Below are positions 7,580-14,554 of a DNA stretch of 64,000 nt, one piece after another. A program made the translations under genes and the position numbers. This DNA comes from Mycobacterium sp. 1164985.4 (GTDB lineage: Bacteria; Actinomycetota; Actinomycetes; Mycobacteriales; Mycobacteriaceae): contig NZ_LZMD01000074.1 in the NCBI RefSeq assembly GCF_001668575.1, positions 62,001-126,000 of the forward strand, in the 5' to 3' direction. The first letter of the stretch is position 1. Each line of letters starts with the position of its first letter. The notes under the pieces are model-generated. The model was not told where the DNA came from, did no database searches, and was given only the letters and a program-made list of their open reading frames with translations.

Positions 7580-8772
7580 CAACGTCTTCCGAGGATTTCT
7601 ACTACGATCCGTACGACGTGGCGATCGACGTCGACCCGTATCCCGTCTACCGCCGCCTGCGGGACGAATCCCCGGTTTACTACAACGAGAAGTTCGGATT
7701 CTGGGGCCTGAGCCGGTTCGCCGACGTCGAGACCGCGCTGCGCGATGTGGAGAACCTCAGTTCGGCCAAGGGCGACATCCTCGAGGTGGTCAAGGCCGAA
7801 CCAGTCATGCCGCTGGGGGTTTTCATCAACGAGGACCCGCCGCTGCACGCGGTGCACCGCTTGTTGGTGTCGCGCGCGTTCACACCGCGGAAGATGGCGG
7901 CCATCGAGGACCAGGTGCGCGCTTTCTGCGCGGCGTGCCTGGATCCGTTGCGCAACGGAGATCGCTTCGACTTCACCACCGATCTCGGCTCGGAGATGCC
8001 GATGCGCGTCATCGGAATGCTGGTCGGCATGCCGGACTCGCTGCAGCGGTCGGTCCGCAGTGTCGCCGGTCGCAGGCTGCGCAACAAGCCGGGTGAGCCG
8101 TTGCCGGTCAGCAAGAACAACTACTTCAACGGCAACATGTTTCGCGAGTACGTCGCCTGGCGCGAGCAGAACCCGTCGGACGATCTGGTGACCGAACTGC
8201 TCAACGTCGAATTCACCGACGTCGATGGCACCGTGCGGCGGCTGAGCACCGAGGAACTCCTGGTCTTCCTCGGCGTTATCGCCAACGCCGGGACCGAGAC
8301 CGTGGGGCGGTTGTTCGGCTGGCTTGGCAAGCTGCTGGGCGAACACCCGGACCAGCGGCGTGAGTTGAGCCGCGATCCGAGCCTGATCGCCGGCGCCGTC
8401 GAGGAGGTGCTGCGGTTCGAGCCACCGGTACACCACATCGCTCGATATGTCGCCAACGACGTGGTGTACCACGGCCAGACGATCCCGGCGGGCAGCGCTC
8501 TGCTGCTGATGAGCGGATCGGCGAACCGCGACGACCGCAAGTTCGACGACCCGGACACCTTCGACATCCACCGCGCCGCCAACAACCACCTGTCGTTCGG
8601 GCGGGGCACGCATTTCTGCCTCGGCGCTTCGCTGGCCCGCGTCGAGGGCCGGGTGGCCCTCGAAGAGATCCTCAAGCGCTGGCCGGACTGGACGGTCGAC
8701 GCGGACAACGCCGTGCGGGCGCCCACGGCGACGGTGCGCGGCTGGGACTCAATGCCCGCGGTTCTCGGCTGA
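7561..8772 (+). CDS. Cytochrome P450
   Basis: A 403-residue soluble bacterial P450 monooxygenase. Visible features are the N-terminal DPYPVYRRLRDESPVYY, the I-helix NAGTETVGRLFG (Thr for oxygen activation), the K-helix ExxR in EEVLRFEPP, and the heme-Cys loop FGRGTHFCLG near residue 350. It hydroxylates a substrate with electrons from ferredoxin/reductase; no ferredoxin gene is adjacent. The ATG at 7561 gives the usual length before the first family block, but no ribosome site precedes it and operator DNA runs into the coding sequence, so a leaderless transcript is possible. It is divergent from the F420-type oxidoreductase and part of the inferred TetR regulon. Confidence 0.92.
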   Translation: MPYVRTTTSSEDFYYDPYDVAIDVDPYPVYRRLRDESPVYYNEKFGFWGLSRFADVETALRDVENLSSAKGDILEVVKAEPVMPLGVFINEDPPLHAVHRLLVSRAFTPRKMAAIEDQVRAFCAACLDPLRNGDRFDFTTDLGSEMPMRVIGMLVGMPDSLQRSVRSVAGRRLRNKPGEPLPVSKNNYFNGNMFREYVAWREQNPSDDLVTELLNVEFTDVDGTVRRLSTEELLVFLGVIANAGTETVGRLFGWLGKLLGEHPDQRRELSRDPSLIAGAVEEVLRFEPPVHHIARYVANDVVYHGQTIPAGSALLLMSGSANRDDRKFDDPDTFDIHRAANNHLSFGRGTHFCLGASLARVEGRVALEEILKRWPDWTVDADNAVRAPTATVRGWDSMPAVLG

Positions 8773-8787
8773 GGCGTCGGCCCCACC

Positions 8788-8841
8788 GATTGTGCATTCA
8801 GTGACACGACACGCCGGGAAGGCGTCGCTGGATGCACAAAC
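8788..8841. terminator. Hairpin between P450 and convergent SDR
   Basis: Imperfect inverted repeat GATTGTGCATTCAG (8788-8801) against CTGGATGCACAAAC (8828-8841), 12 of 14 pairs, between two convergent genes. It is the expected position for a bidirectional terminator and resembles the other GATTT-type hairpins of this window. Confidence 0.5.
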
Positions 8842-8852
8842 GGGCCCCGCGA

Positions 8853-9641
8853 TCAGCGTCGGGAGCGGCCCGCCGGCACATTGAGCCGGTTGTCCGGAGT
8901 GTCCAGTTCTGTGAATTGCATTGGCCACGGGTCTCTTCCGTGCTGGACGACCCAGCACGCCCCAGTCGCGTCCAGCGGCGCAGTCGCCGCGGTGACGACA
9001 GCATCGGCGCTGGCTTCCGGATCCATCACCGGCACGCCGATTCCCTCCACCAGCGCGCGACGGTCGCCGAGCGCACCGGTCTCGGTGATACCCGGGCAGA
9101 TCGTGTGCACCGCGATGCGCTCGGCGGCCAGGCTGGGAGCGACAGAGCGCATCAAGCCGACGACGGCGTGCTTGCCGAGCGAGTAGACCGGGTCGGGATG
9201 CCACGGCATGAGCCCAGCGAGCGACGCCGTCGCCAGGATTGCGCGGTCACCGTCAGGAAGGGAGCGCATCGTGCGCACGGCCGTCGCGGTGCTGTACACC
9301 ACGCCGTCGAGGTTCACGCTCAACGATTTCCGGTAGTCGGCGAGGTCGAGTGAGCCGATGTCGCCCGACCACCGCACGGTGATCCCGGCATTCAGCAATG
9401 CGAGATCGAGCCCGCCGAGGTCCTCGACGCACCGGGTGAACGTCGCCGCCACCTGATCGGGGTCCGCGACGTCGCACGCCACCGCCAGCCCCCCGACCTC
9501 GTCCGCCACCGCCGTGGCGGCGTCTGCGTCGATGTCGACGACGCACACGCGCATGCCTTCAGCCGAAAGTCGTTGCGCAGCAGCGCGACCAATACCCGAG
9601 CCTCCGCCGGTTACCAGCGCGAACCGTCCGGCCAGCTGCAT
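8853..9641 (-). CDS. SDR family oxidoreductase
   Basis: A 262-residue SDR with TGGGSGIG, acidic VDID after beta-2 (NAD preference), NAG in LLNAGIT, catalytic Ser in TASLAG and YSLGK. The C-terminal quarter is unlike the usual closed SDR end: it lacks the GG-Val segment and finishes with WPMQFTELDTPDNRLNVPAG. The ATG at 9641 is preferred over the open frame to 9695. It begins 7 bases after the stop of the SnoaL-like gene, so the two form an operon under the operators at 10230-10263. Confidence 0.85.
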   Translation of the reverse strand: MQLAGRFALVTGGGSGIGRAAAQRLSAEGMRVCVVDIDADAATAVADEVGGLAVACDVADPDQVAATFTRCVEDLGGLDLALLNAGITVRWSGDIGSLDLADYRKSLSVNLDGVVYSTATAVRTMRSLPDGDRAILATASLAGLMPWHPDPVYSLGKHAVVGLMRSVAPSLAAERIAVHTICPGITETGALGDRRALVEGIGVPVMDPEASADAVVTAATAPLDATGACWVVQHGRDPWPMQFTELDTPDNRLNVPAGRSRR

Positions 9642-9648
9642 CAGGGCC

Positions 9649-10206
9649 TCACCACCGGTCGACGGGTTCGCTGTCCATCTGCAGCGGCCGCGCATAGGAC
9701 AGGTCGGTCCGGTCCCACTTGCCCTTGATGAAGCCCTTCACCGCGCCGGACGCCAGCACCGACGAGTCGCCCTGCATCATCCACTCGATCGTGCAGCGCC
9801 GCAGCGCGATCTTCCACTCGCCGTCACGGCGTTCGAGACGGTCGAGGTAGCGCCCGCCCATCAGCGCGACCACCTTGCCGCCCTTGGCCCGCATCGACCC
9901 CATCACGTAGCTCTCGGCGTGGGCCACGTCGCCGTCGATCTCGCACGTGTGGGTGGTGATGTTGTGCAAGTGGTCCTCGAACACCGCGCTGTGAGCGTTG
10001 TTGGCGTACTCGGCGTACTCGGCGCCGACCTTCACCACGGGGCCGTGTTCGTCGACGCCGTCGGAGAAGTAGACACTCGACATCAGTTCGGCGTCGTGAC
10101 GGTCGTGGCCGCGGGCCTGATTCATCACACAGTCCAGGATCGCGATCCGGTCCTCGACGTACTGCAGCCGGCTGCGCAGCTGGTCGAGATCGTCGGCGGT
10201 GGTCAT
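9649..10206 (-). CDS. SnoaL-like / NTF2-fold protein
   Basis: A 185-residue protein of the nuclear-transport-factor-2 / SnoaL-like group. The N-terminal helix ends in QYVEDRIAILDCVMNQARGHDRHDAELMSSVYFSDGVDEHG, typical of this cone-shaped fold, with a central THTCEIDGDVAHAESYVMGSM strand pair. Relatives are isomerases, dehydratases, hydrolases or non-catalytic binding proteins; His/Asp residues around HDRHDAEL could be catalytic, but I cannot assign a reaction. It is the first gene of an operon with the SDR downstream and is divergent from the nitroreductase, sharing the two operators. Confidence 0.83.
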   Translation of the reverse strand: MTTADDLDQLRSRLQYVEDRIAILDCVMNQARGHDRHDAELMSSVYFSDGVDEHGPVVKVGAEYAEYANNAHSAVFEDHLHNITTHTCEIDGDVAHAESYVMGSMRAKGGKVVALMGGRYLDRLERRDGEWKIALRRCTIEWMMQGDSSVLASGAVKGFIKGKWDRTDLSYARPLQMDSEPVDRW

Positions 10207-10228
10207 GGCGGGCCCCTTCCGTGGCGTA

Positions 10229-10264
10229 TCATACGGGCGTACAGCACGTTATACGATCGTATAG
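10229..10264. promoter_or_regulatory. Two TetR-type operators, sites D1 and D2
   Basis: D1 is CATACGGGCGTACA (10230-10243) and D2 is the perfect palindrome TATACGATCGTATA (10250-10263), with centres 20 bases apart. They lie in the divergent region between the SnoaL-like operon (start 10206) and the nitroreductase (start 10335). This is the strongest copy of the motif in the window. Confidence 0.75.
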
Positions 10265-10334
10265 CATTCCCTCAACGCGCCGGTCCTTCCCGCTAAGGTC
10301 GACGGGCAGGAGCAGGACCGCCGAACGGAGGAGC

Positions 10335-11000
10335 ATGCCGCAGCCCACCAACGATGTCTGGGAGACGCTGGCGACCGCGCGGGCCATCCGCCGGTTCACC
10401 GACGAACCCGTCGACGAGGCGACGCTGAAGCGCTGCCTGGAGGCCGCGACCTGGGCTCCCAACGGCGCCAACGCCCAACTGTGGCGGTTCGTCATTCTGG
10501 ACTCGCCCGAACAGCGGGCCGTGGTGGCGAAGGCGGCGGAGGCCGCGCTGCGGTCCATCGAGTCGATCTACGGCATGAGCCGGCCCGCCGACGACGACAC
10601 CAGCCGCGCCGCCCGCAACAACCGCGCCACCTACGAACTGCACGACCGCGCCGGCGGGCTCACCTCGGTCCTGTTCACCGCGTACCGCAACGAGTTCGCC
10701 TCGGAGTTCCTGCAGGGCGGCTCGATCTTCCCGGCGATGCAGAACTTCTACCTGGCCGCCCGCGCACAGGGGCTCGGAGCGTGCTTCACGAGCTGGGCCT
10801 CCTACGACGGGGAGAAGCTGATCCGCGAGGCCGTCGGCGTGCCCGACGATTGGGCGCTGGCCGGCCACGTCGTTGTGGGATGGCCGCGCGGTCGGCACGG
10901 CCCAGTGCGCCGGCGCCCGATCTCCGACGTCGTCTTCCGCAACCACTGGGACGCCGACCGCAGCGACATCATCTACGGTGCGGGCGCCCGCAAGCGCTGA
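10335..11000 (+). CDS. Nitroreductase family protein
   Basis: A 221-residue FMN-binding nitroreductase-fold protein. The family start TARAIRRFTDEPVDEATLKRCLEAATWAPNGANAQLWRF is plain: the RAIRRF loop binds the FMN phosphate and the PNGANAQ segment its ring. It should transfer hydride from NAD(P)H to an enone, quinone, nitro group or similar. A middle insertion (about residues 75-115) is longer than in small nitroreductases. The ATG at 10335 follows CGGAGGAGC. It is divergent from the SnoaL-like operon and controlled by the same operators. Its 3' end lies 12 bases from the ancestral end of the convergent damaged gene. Confidence 0.87.
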   Translation: MPQPTNDVWETLATARAIRRFTDEPVDEATLKRCLEAATWAPNGANAQLWRFVILDSPEQRAVVAKAAEAALRSIESIYGMSRPADDDTSRAARNNRATYELHDRAGGLTSVLFTAYRNEFASEFLQGGSIFPAMQNFYLAARAQGLGACFTSWASYDGEKLIREAVGVPDDWALAGHVVVGWPRGRHGPVRRRPISDVVFRNHWDADRSDIIYGAGARKR

Positions 11001-11012
11001 GCCTCGGACTCG

Positions 11013-11876
11013 TCAAACTGCGACCGACAGCCGGGCGGCGGGATGCAACCACGCAGCGACGTTGCGGACGTAGTCCTTGAACGCATCGAGTCGCGACGGG
11101 TCTTCCTTGATCTGCGAGCCGGGCCGTTCGGTCACGAATGACGGTGCACCGCAGGAGATGTCCCAGTTCTAGTCGGCGAAGTGATGGAACGTCGACTCGG
11201 CGACCGCACGGCCCATCGGCCTTCCGTCCGGCGCACGTTCACCGTCGACCAGAACCGCGAGGTTGAACACCCGGCCCGTCGACGCGCTCCGACCCCGGGC
11301 CAGCACGGTGGCGTTCGGCACGCCGTCGGCCGAAACCAAGCCCTCGTGCGGATGCGCGGGGAACCATTCGATCCGTCCGCTGGCGGTCTGGTCGGTGCGC
11401 ATCAGTTCGTGAGCGGGTTCGGATGTCAACACCGGCTGGTAGTCCCCGTTGGCTCCGGAATGATAGTTCGGCCACGAGATGTCGGGCGTGTCCCGGTCGT
11501 CGCACATGATCTCCGGATCGACTGTCGCGTCGTGAAATTCGTTGACCAGGCCGAGCGAGCCGAGCCGGTTGAGACAGCAGCCGAGATCCTGGTGATCACG
11601 GGCGGTGAGCACGCCCCCGCCGTCGTAGCGGAACCGCATGATCGCCTCGGCGTCGGCGGGGGTCAACCCGTTGCCGACGTCGACGGCCATCAACCACAGC
11701 TGGTCGTAGCCAAGCTGGTCGAGGTGGCTCAGCACGGGGTCGTCGCCGTCGACACGGTTGCGGGCGACGACTTCGTGCCCGGCGGCGCGGAGTTCGTCAG
11801 CCAGCAGCGAGAACCGGGAGATGTCCCAGTCGTCGAGATGGGCGCAGATCGTCGTCTGCAAAAGAATCCTGGACAC
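11013..11876 (-). pseudogene. Unrecognised conserved protein with in-frame TAG 51 codons before its ancestral end
   Basis: I do not recognise this family. Translation from GTG 11876 (ribosome site AGGGGTGAG) begins VSRILLQTTICAHLDDWDIS and runs 235 residues to a TAG at 11169-11171, after ...STFHHFAD. In the same frame 51 more codons follow, beginning NWDISCGAPSFV and ending ...WLHPAARLSVAV at TGA 11013-11015, with ordinary GC-rich codon use. The TAG therefore probably replaced a Tyr codon (TAC or TAT). The N-terminal half (LLADELRAAGHEV, QLWLMAVDVG, ADAEAIMRF, GGGVLTARDH) looks like a flavodoxin- or ThuA-like alpha/beta domain, but that is a guess. It is the last gene of the 13657-11013 operon, 7 bases after the cupin. 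Confidence 0.7.
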
Positions 11877-11883
11877 CGAGAAC

Positions 11884-12291
11884 TCACCCCTGCACGCGCA
11901 GGTGTTTGCGCGCTTCGAGTTCGGTCTCATCGACGAGCACGAGCATCGGCTGGTCCGGTACGCACAACATGGTCACGGTGAAGCGGCAGCGCGTGTCGTC
12001 GCGGTTGTTGCCGTCCGAGTAGTGGATGACGTCACCGCCGGGCTCCCAGAACGCCTCGCCCGCCCGGATCACCCGGGGCGGCTGGCCTTCGAGCTCGAAG
12101 AGCATCTCGCCTTCGAGCATGAAACCGAAGGCGGGGCCGCCGGGATGGCGGTGAGGCGGCGCGCCGGGGCTTCCCGGCGGGTAGTCGATGACGACGGTCA
12201 TCGCGTGCGCACCGGCGGGGATGGTGGGCGGCTGCACCTCCTGTACAACCGTCAGTGCGTCCTCCCACGAGGTGTCCTGCATGTTGGTCAT
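11884..12291 (-). CDS. Cupin domain protein
   Basis: A 135-residue single-cupin protein. Cupin motif 1 is visible as PPHRHPGGPAFGFMLEGEM (His and Glu metal ligands) and motif 2 as AGEAFWEPGGDVIHYSDGN (late His ligand). It may be a small dioxygenase, isomerase or ligand-sensing protein; the substrate is unknown. The ATG at 12291 follows AAAGGAGAACG; the open frame beyond it is low-complexity shadow. It lies in the operon sigma factor, SDR, cupin, unknown protein. Confidence 0.85.
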   Translation of the reverse strand: MTNMQDTSWEDALTVVQEVQPPTIPAGAHAMTVVIDYPPGSPGAPPHRHPGGPAFGFMLEGEMLFELEGQPPRVIRAGEAFWEPGGDVIHYSDGNNRDDTRCRFTVTMLCVPDQPMLVLVDETELEARKHLRVQG

Positions 12292-12320
12292 TGTCGTTCT
12301 CCTTTCGGGAGTTTCGGGCT

Positions 12321-13043
12321 TCAGACGGCGGCGCCGCCGCCATCGGCGTGCAGCACCGAACCGGTGACGAAGCTCGCGCGCGGCGAAGCGAGAAACAGCA
12401 CCGCCTCGGCGATCTCTCGCGGCCGTGCCGTTCGCCCGAGCGGAAGCGAACGGCCGAGCTCCTCGTTGACCTCGCCCCATTCGGCCTCCACGCCTTCGGT
12501 TTTCGTCGGTCCGGGCGCGACGCTGTTGACGCGCACACCGCCCGGACCGAATTCGGCGGCCCACGTCCGAGTCAGCGATTCGACGGCGGCCTTGGACGCG
12601 CTGTAGACGCCCGCACCCGGCACACCCTTCGAGGCGACCATCGTCGTCACATTGACGATCGCGCCATGGCCGCGCTGCAACATTCCGGGCACCAGACCGG
12701 CCGCCAGGAAGTACAGGCCGCGGACGTTCGTGTCGAAGGTCTTCCCGAACGCGTCGACCTGCTGGTCGACGGTCAGCGCCGACGGGAAGTTCGCGGCGTT
12801 GTTCACCAGGATGTCGATGTCGCCGGCCTGCTCGATCAGCGACGCCACCGAGTCCATGTCCGACAGGTCGGCCTGGACGAAGCGCACGTTGCCGTCGATG
12901 CCCGATGCGGCGCGCTTGCCCCGTTCGGCGTCCCTACCGGTGATGATCACCGCGGCACCCTCGCGCGCGAACAGCCGTGCGCAGGCGAGCCCGATCCCGG
13001 CGGTGCCGCCGGTGATCAACGCGTTCTTGTATGCCAATTCCAT
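12321..13043 (-). CDS. SDR family oxidoreductase
   Basis: A 240-residue classical SDR with TGGTAGIG near residue 12, ITGRD after beta-2 (Arg favours NADP(H)), NNAANF, Ser/Thr in NVTTMVASKG and YSASK, and the C-terminal HADGGGAAV. The catalytic Ser position is occupied by Thr-Thr, so the exact nucleophile partner deserves an alignment. The ATG at 13043 follows TTGAGGAACG. It begins 8 bases after the sigma-factor stop, so its expression is probably tied to that sigma factor. Confidence 0.86.
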   Translation of the reverse strand: MELAYKNALITGGTAGIGLACARLFAREGAAVIITGRDAERGKRAASGIDGNVRFVQADLSDMDSVASLIEQAGDIDILVNNAANFPSALTVDQQVDAFGKTFDTNVRGLYFLAAGLVPGMLQRGHGAIVNVTTMVASKGVPGAGVYSASKAAVESLTRTWAAEFGPGGVRVNSVAPGPTKTEGVEAEWGEVNEELGRSLPLGRTARPREIAEAVLFLASPRASFVTGSVLHADGGGAAV

Positions 13044-13051
13044 TTCGTTCC

Positions 13052-13657
13052 TCAAGCGATGCAGGGTTCGGGGGTTGTGGTGCCGCCGTGCGCGAGGTGG
13101 GCGAGCGCGATGCGCATGCGCTGCCTGGCCCGCGAAACCCTCGACATCACGGTGCCCATCGGGATGGCGAGGATCTCGGCTGTCTCGGCGTAGGTGTAGC
13201 CCTCGACATCGGCGTAGAACAGCACCTCGCGGAAGCCCTCGGGCATTGCGGCCATTGCGGACTTGACGTCACCGTCGGGTAGCGCGTCGAGCACCTCCGC
13301 CTCGGCCGAACGGGCGCCCCCTCCGCGGGCCGCGGCGCCGCCCAGGTCACCGTCGGTCAGGCAGTCGGCCGAAACCTCGGTCACGCGGCGCTGTTTGGCG
13401 CGGTGGATGCTGACCCATCGGTGGTAGAGGATGCGGAACAGCCACGCCTTGAGGTTGCTGCCCTCCTGGAAGGACGAGAACCCGGCATAGGCGTGCAGCA
13501 GGGTGTCCTGAAGCAGGTCCTCGGCGTCGGCGTGGCTGCGGGCCAGCCGGCGTGCGCCGCGCGCCAGCACCTCGAAGAGCGGCTCGGCATCGCGGGCGAA
13601 CCGCGCGGCGAGTTCCGCGTCCTGGGTGGTCCTGGTGGGGAGGGACGTGATGGTCAT
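13052..13657 (-). CDS. SigH-like ECF RNA polymerase sigma factor
   Basis: A 201-residue group-IV sigma factor closely resembling SigH-type factors. Region 2 includes ARSHADAEDLLQDTLLHAYAGFSSFQEGSNLKAWLFRILYHRW; region 4 includes ALPDGDVKSAMAAMPEGFREVLFYADVEGYTYAETAEILAIPMGTVMSR. Unlike SigH of M. tuberculosis, no zinc-binding anti-sigma gene with HxxxCxxC follows; instead SDR, cupin and unknown genes do. Control must come from elsewhere or from transcription. The ATG at 13657 follows GAGGAGA. A 28-bp element 56-83 bases upstream is shared with the nitroreductase at 14437. Confidence 0.88.
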   Translation of the reverse strand: MTITSLPTRTTQDAELAARFARDAEPLFEVLARGARRLARSHADAEDLLQDTLLHAYAGFSSFQEGSNLKAWLFRILYHRWVSIHRAKQRRVTEVSADCLTDGDLGGAAARGGGARSAEAEVLDALPDGDVKSAMAAMPEGFREVLFYADVEGYTYAETAEILAIPMGTVMSRVSRARQRMRIALAHLAHGGTTTPEPCIA

Positions 13658-13713
13658 GATCCGATCTCCTCGAGTCGCTGGTGTCACACCCCACGCTCGT
13701 CGCTAGCGGAGTA

Positions 13714-13741
13714 AAGCGGACCCTTGAAAACCCGTAGTCCG
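13714..13741 (-). promoter_or_regulatory. Shared 28-bp promoter element, copy 1
   Basis: Read on the minus strand it starts CGGACTACGGGTTTTC and continues AAGGGTCCGCTT. It matches the element at 14500-14527 at about 21 of 28 positions, in the same orientation and at a similar distance (57 bases here) from the start codon. It is either a promoter recognised by the sigma factor encoded just downstream or a binding site for the nearby LuxR protein; it also has CGGAC/GTCCG ends in dyad. Confidence 0.55.
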
Positions 13742-13771
13742 TGGTTCGTGGTCGGCAGCGGATCACCACGG

Positions 13772-14437
13772 TCAGTCGCCGACGAAGCCGACGGTCTCTT
13801 CGAGCGGGGCTCGCCCCGTCCGGATGTAGACCTCGTCAGGGTCCTGGTAGCCGATCGACATTCCGCAGAACAACATGAGGTCGTCGGGCGCCCGCACGAC
13901 GTCTCCAACGGTCTCGCGCACCTGTGACCAGGACATCTGCGGGCAGCTGTGCAATCCCTCCGCGCGCAGGAGCAGCATCACGGTCTGCAGATACATGCCC
14001 AGATCCGCCCACTGCGGCCGACCGAGGTCCCGGTCGACGTAGCAGAACAGCGCTGCAGGAGCACCGAAGCAGTCCCAGTTCGCGATCGCGGCGCGCTGCC
14101 GGGCTTCCCAGTCCTCGCGCTCGATTCCGAGCGCGCTGTACCGCTCTCTACCGAAGGCCGAGCGGCGCTCGCTGTATGGCGATTTCAGATCGGCCGGGTA
14201 CAGCTGGTACTCGCGTTCGTCCCAGGGGTCGCCTGCGGCCACGCGCTCCGTCGCGAGCTTCTTGAGCCGCTCGAGGGGTTCGCCGGTCACGACGTAGATG
14301 CGCCACGGCTGCAGGTTGGATCCCGATGGCGACCACCGGGCCGCGTCGAGCACACGCTCGAGCACCTCCATGGGGACCGGCTCGCCGGTGAATCGGCGCA
14401 CGGCTCGTCTGCTTTTGACCGCGTCGTAGACGTTCAT
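13772..14437 (-). CDS. Nitroreductase family protein
   Basis: A 221-residue FMN-dependent nitroreductase. Diagnostic segments are SRRAVRRFTGEPVPMEVLERVLDAARWSPSGSNLQPWRIYVVTG at the N-terminus (FMN phosphate and ring contacts) and MYLQTVMLLLRAEGLHSCPQMSW plus FCGMSIGYQDP in the second half. It likely reduces quinones, nitro or enone compounds with NAD(P)H. The ATG at 14437 follows AAAAGCAGG. Its promoter carries the second copy of the 28-bp element shared with the SigH-like gene, suggesting a common regulon. It lies between that sigma factor and the large LuxR regulator, all on the minus strand. Confidence 0.87.
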   Translation of the reverse strand: MNVYDAVKSRRAVRRFTGEPVPMEVLERVLDAARWSPSGSNLQPWRIYVVTGEPLERLKKLATERVAAGDPWDEREYQLYPADLKSPYSERRSAFGRERYSALGIEREDWEARQRAAIANWDCFGAPAALFCYVDRDLGRPQWADLGMYLQTVMLLLRAEGLHSCPQMSWSQVRETVGDVVRAPDDLMLFCGMSIGYQDPDEVYIRTGRAPLEETVGFVGD

Positions 14438-14499
14438 GGTGACCTGCTTTTCGGTTCGATGCCTTGACGGCTACCTCAAGCCTGCCGACAGTCGCGGCT

Positions 14500-14527
14500 A
14501 ATCGAACCCTGGAAAGCGCGTGGTCCG
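14500..14527 (-). promoter_or_regulatory. Shared 28-bp promoter element, copy 2
   Basis: Read on the minus strand it starts CGGACCACGCGCTTTC and continues CAGGGTTCGATT. It ends 63 bases before the nitroreductase start at 14437 and matches the element at 13714-13741. Conserved positions are GGAC-ACG, TTTC, AGGGT and CG. Confidence 0.55.
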
Positions 14528-14554
14528 AATCGATTAGGGATTCTGTGTGGTCTG

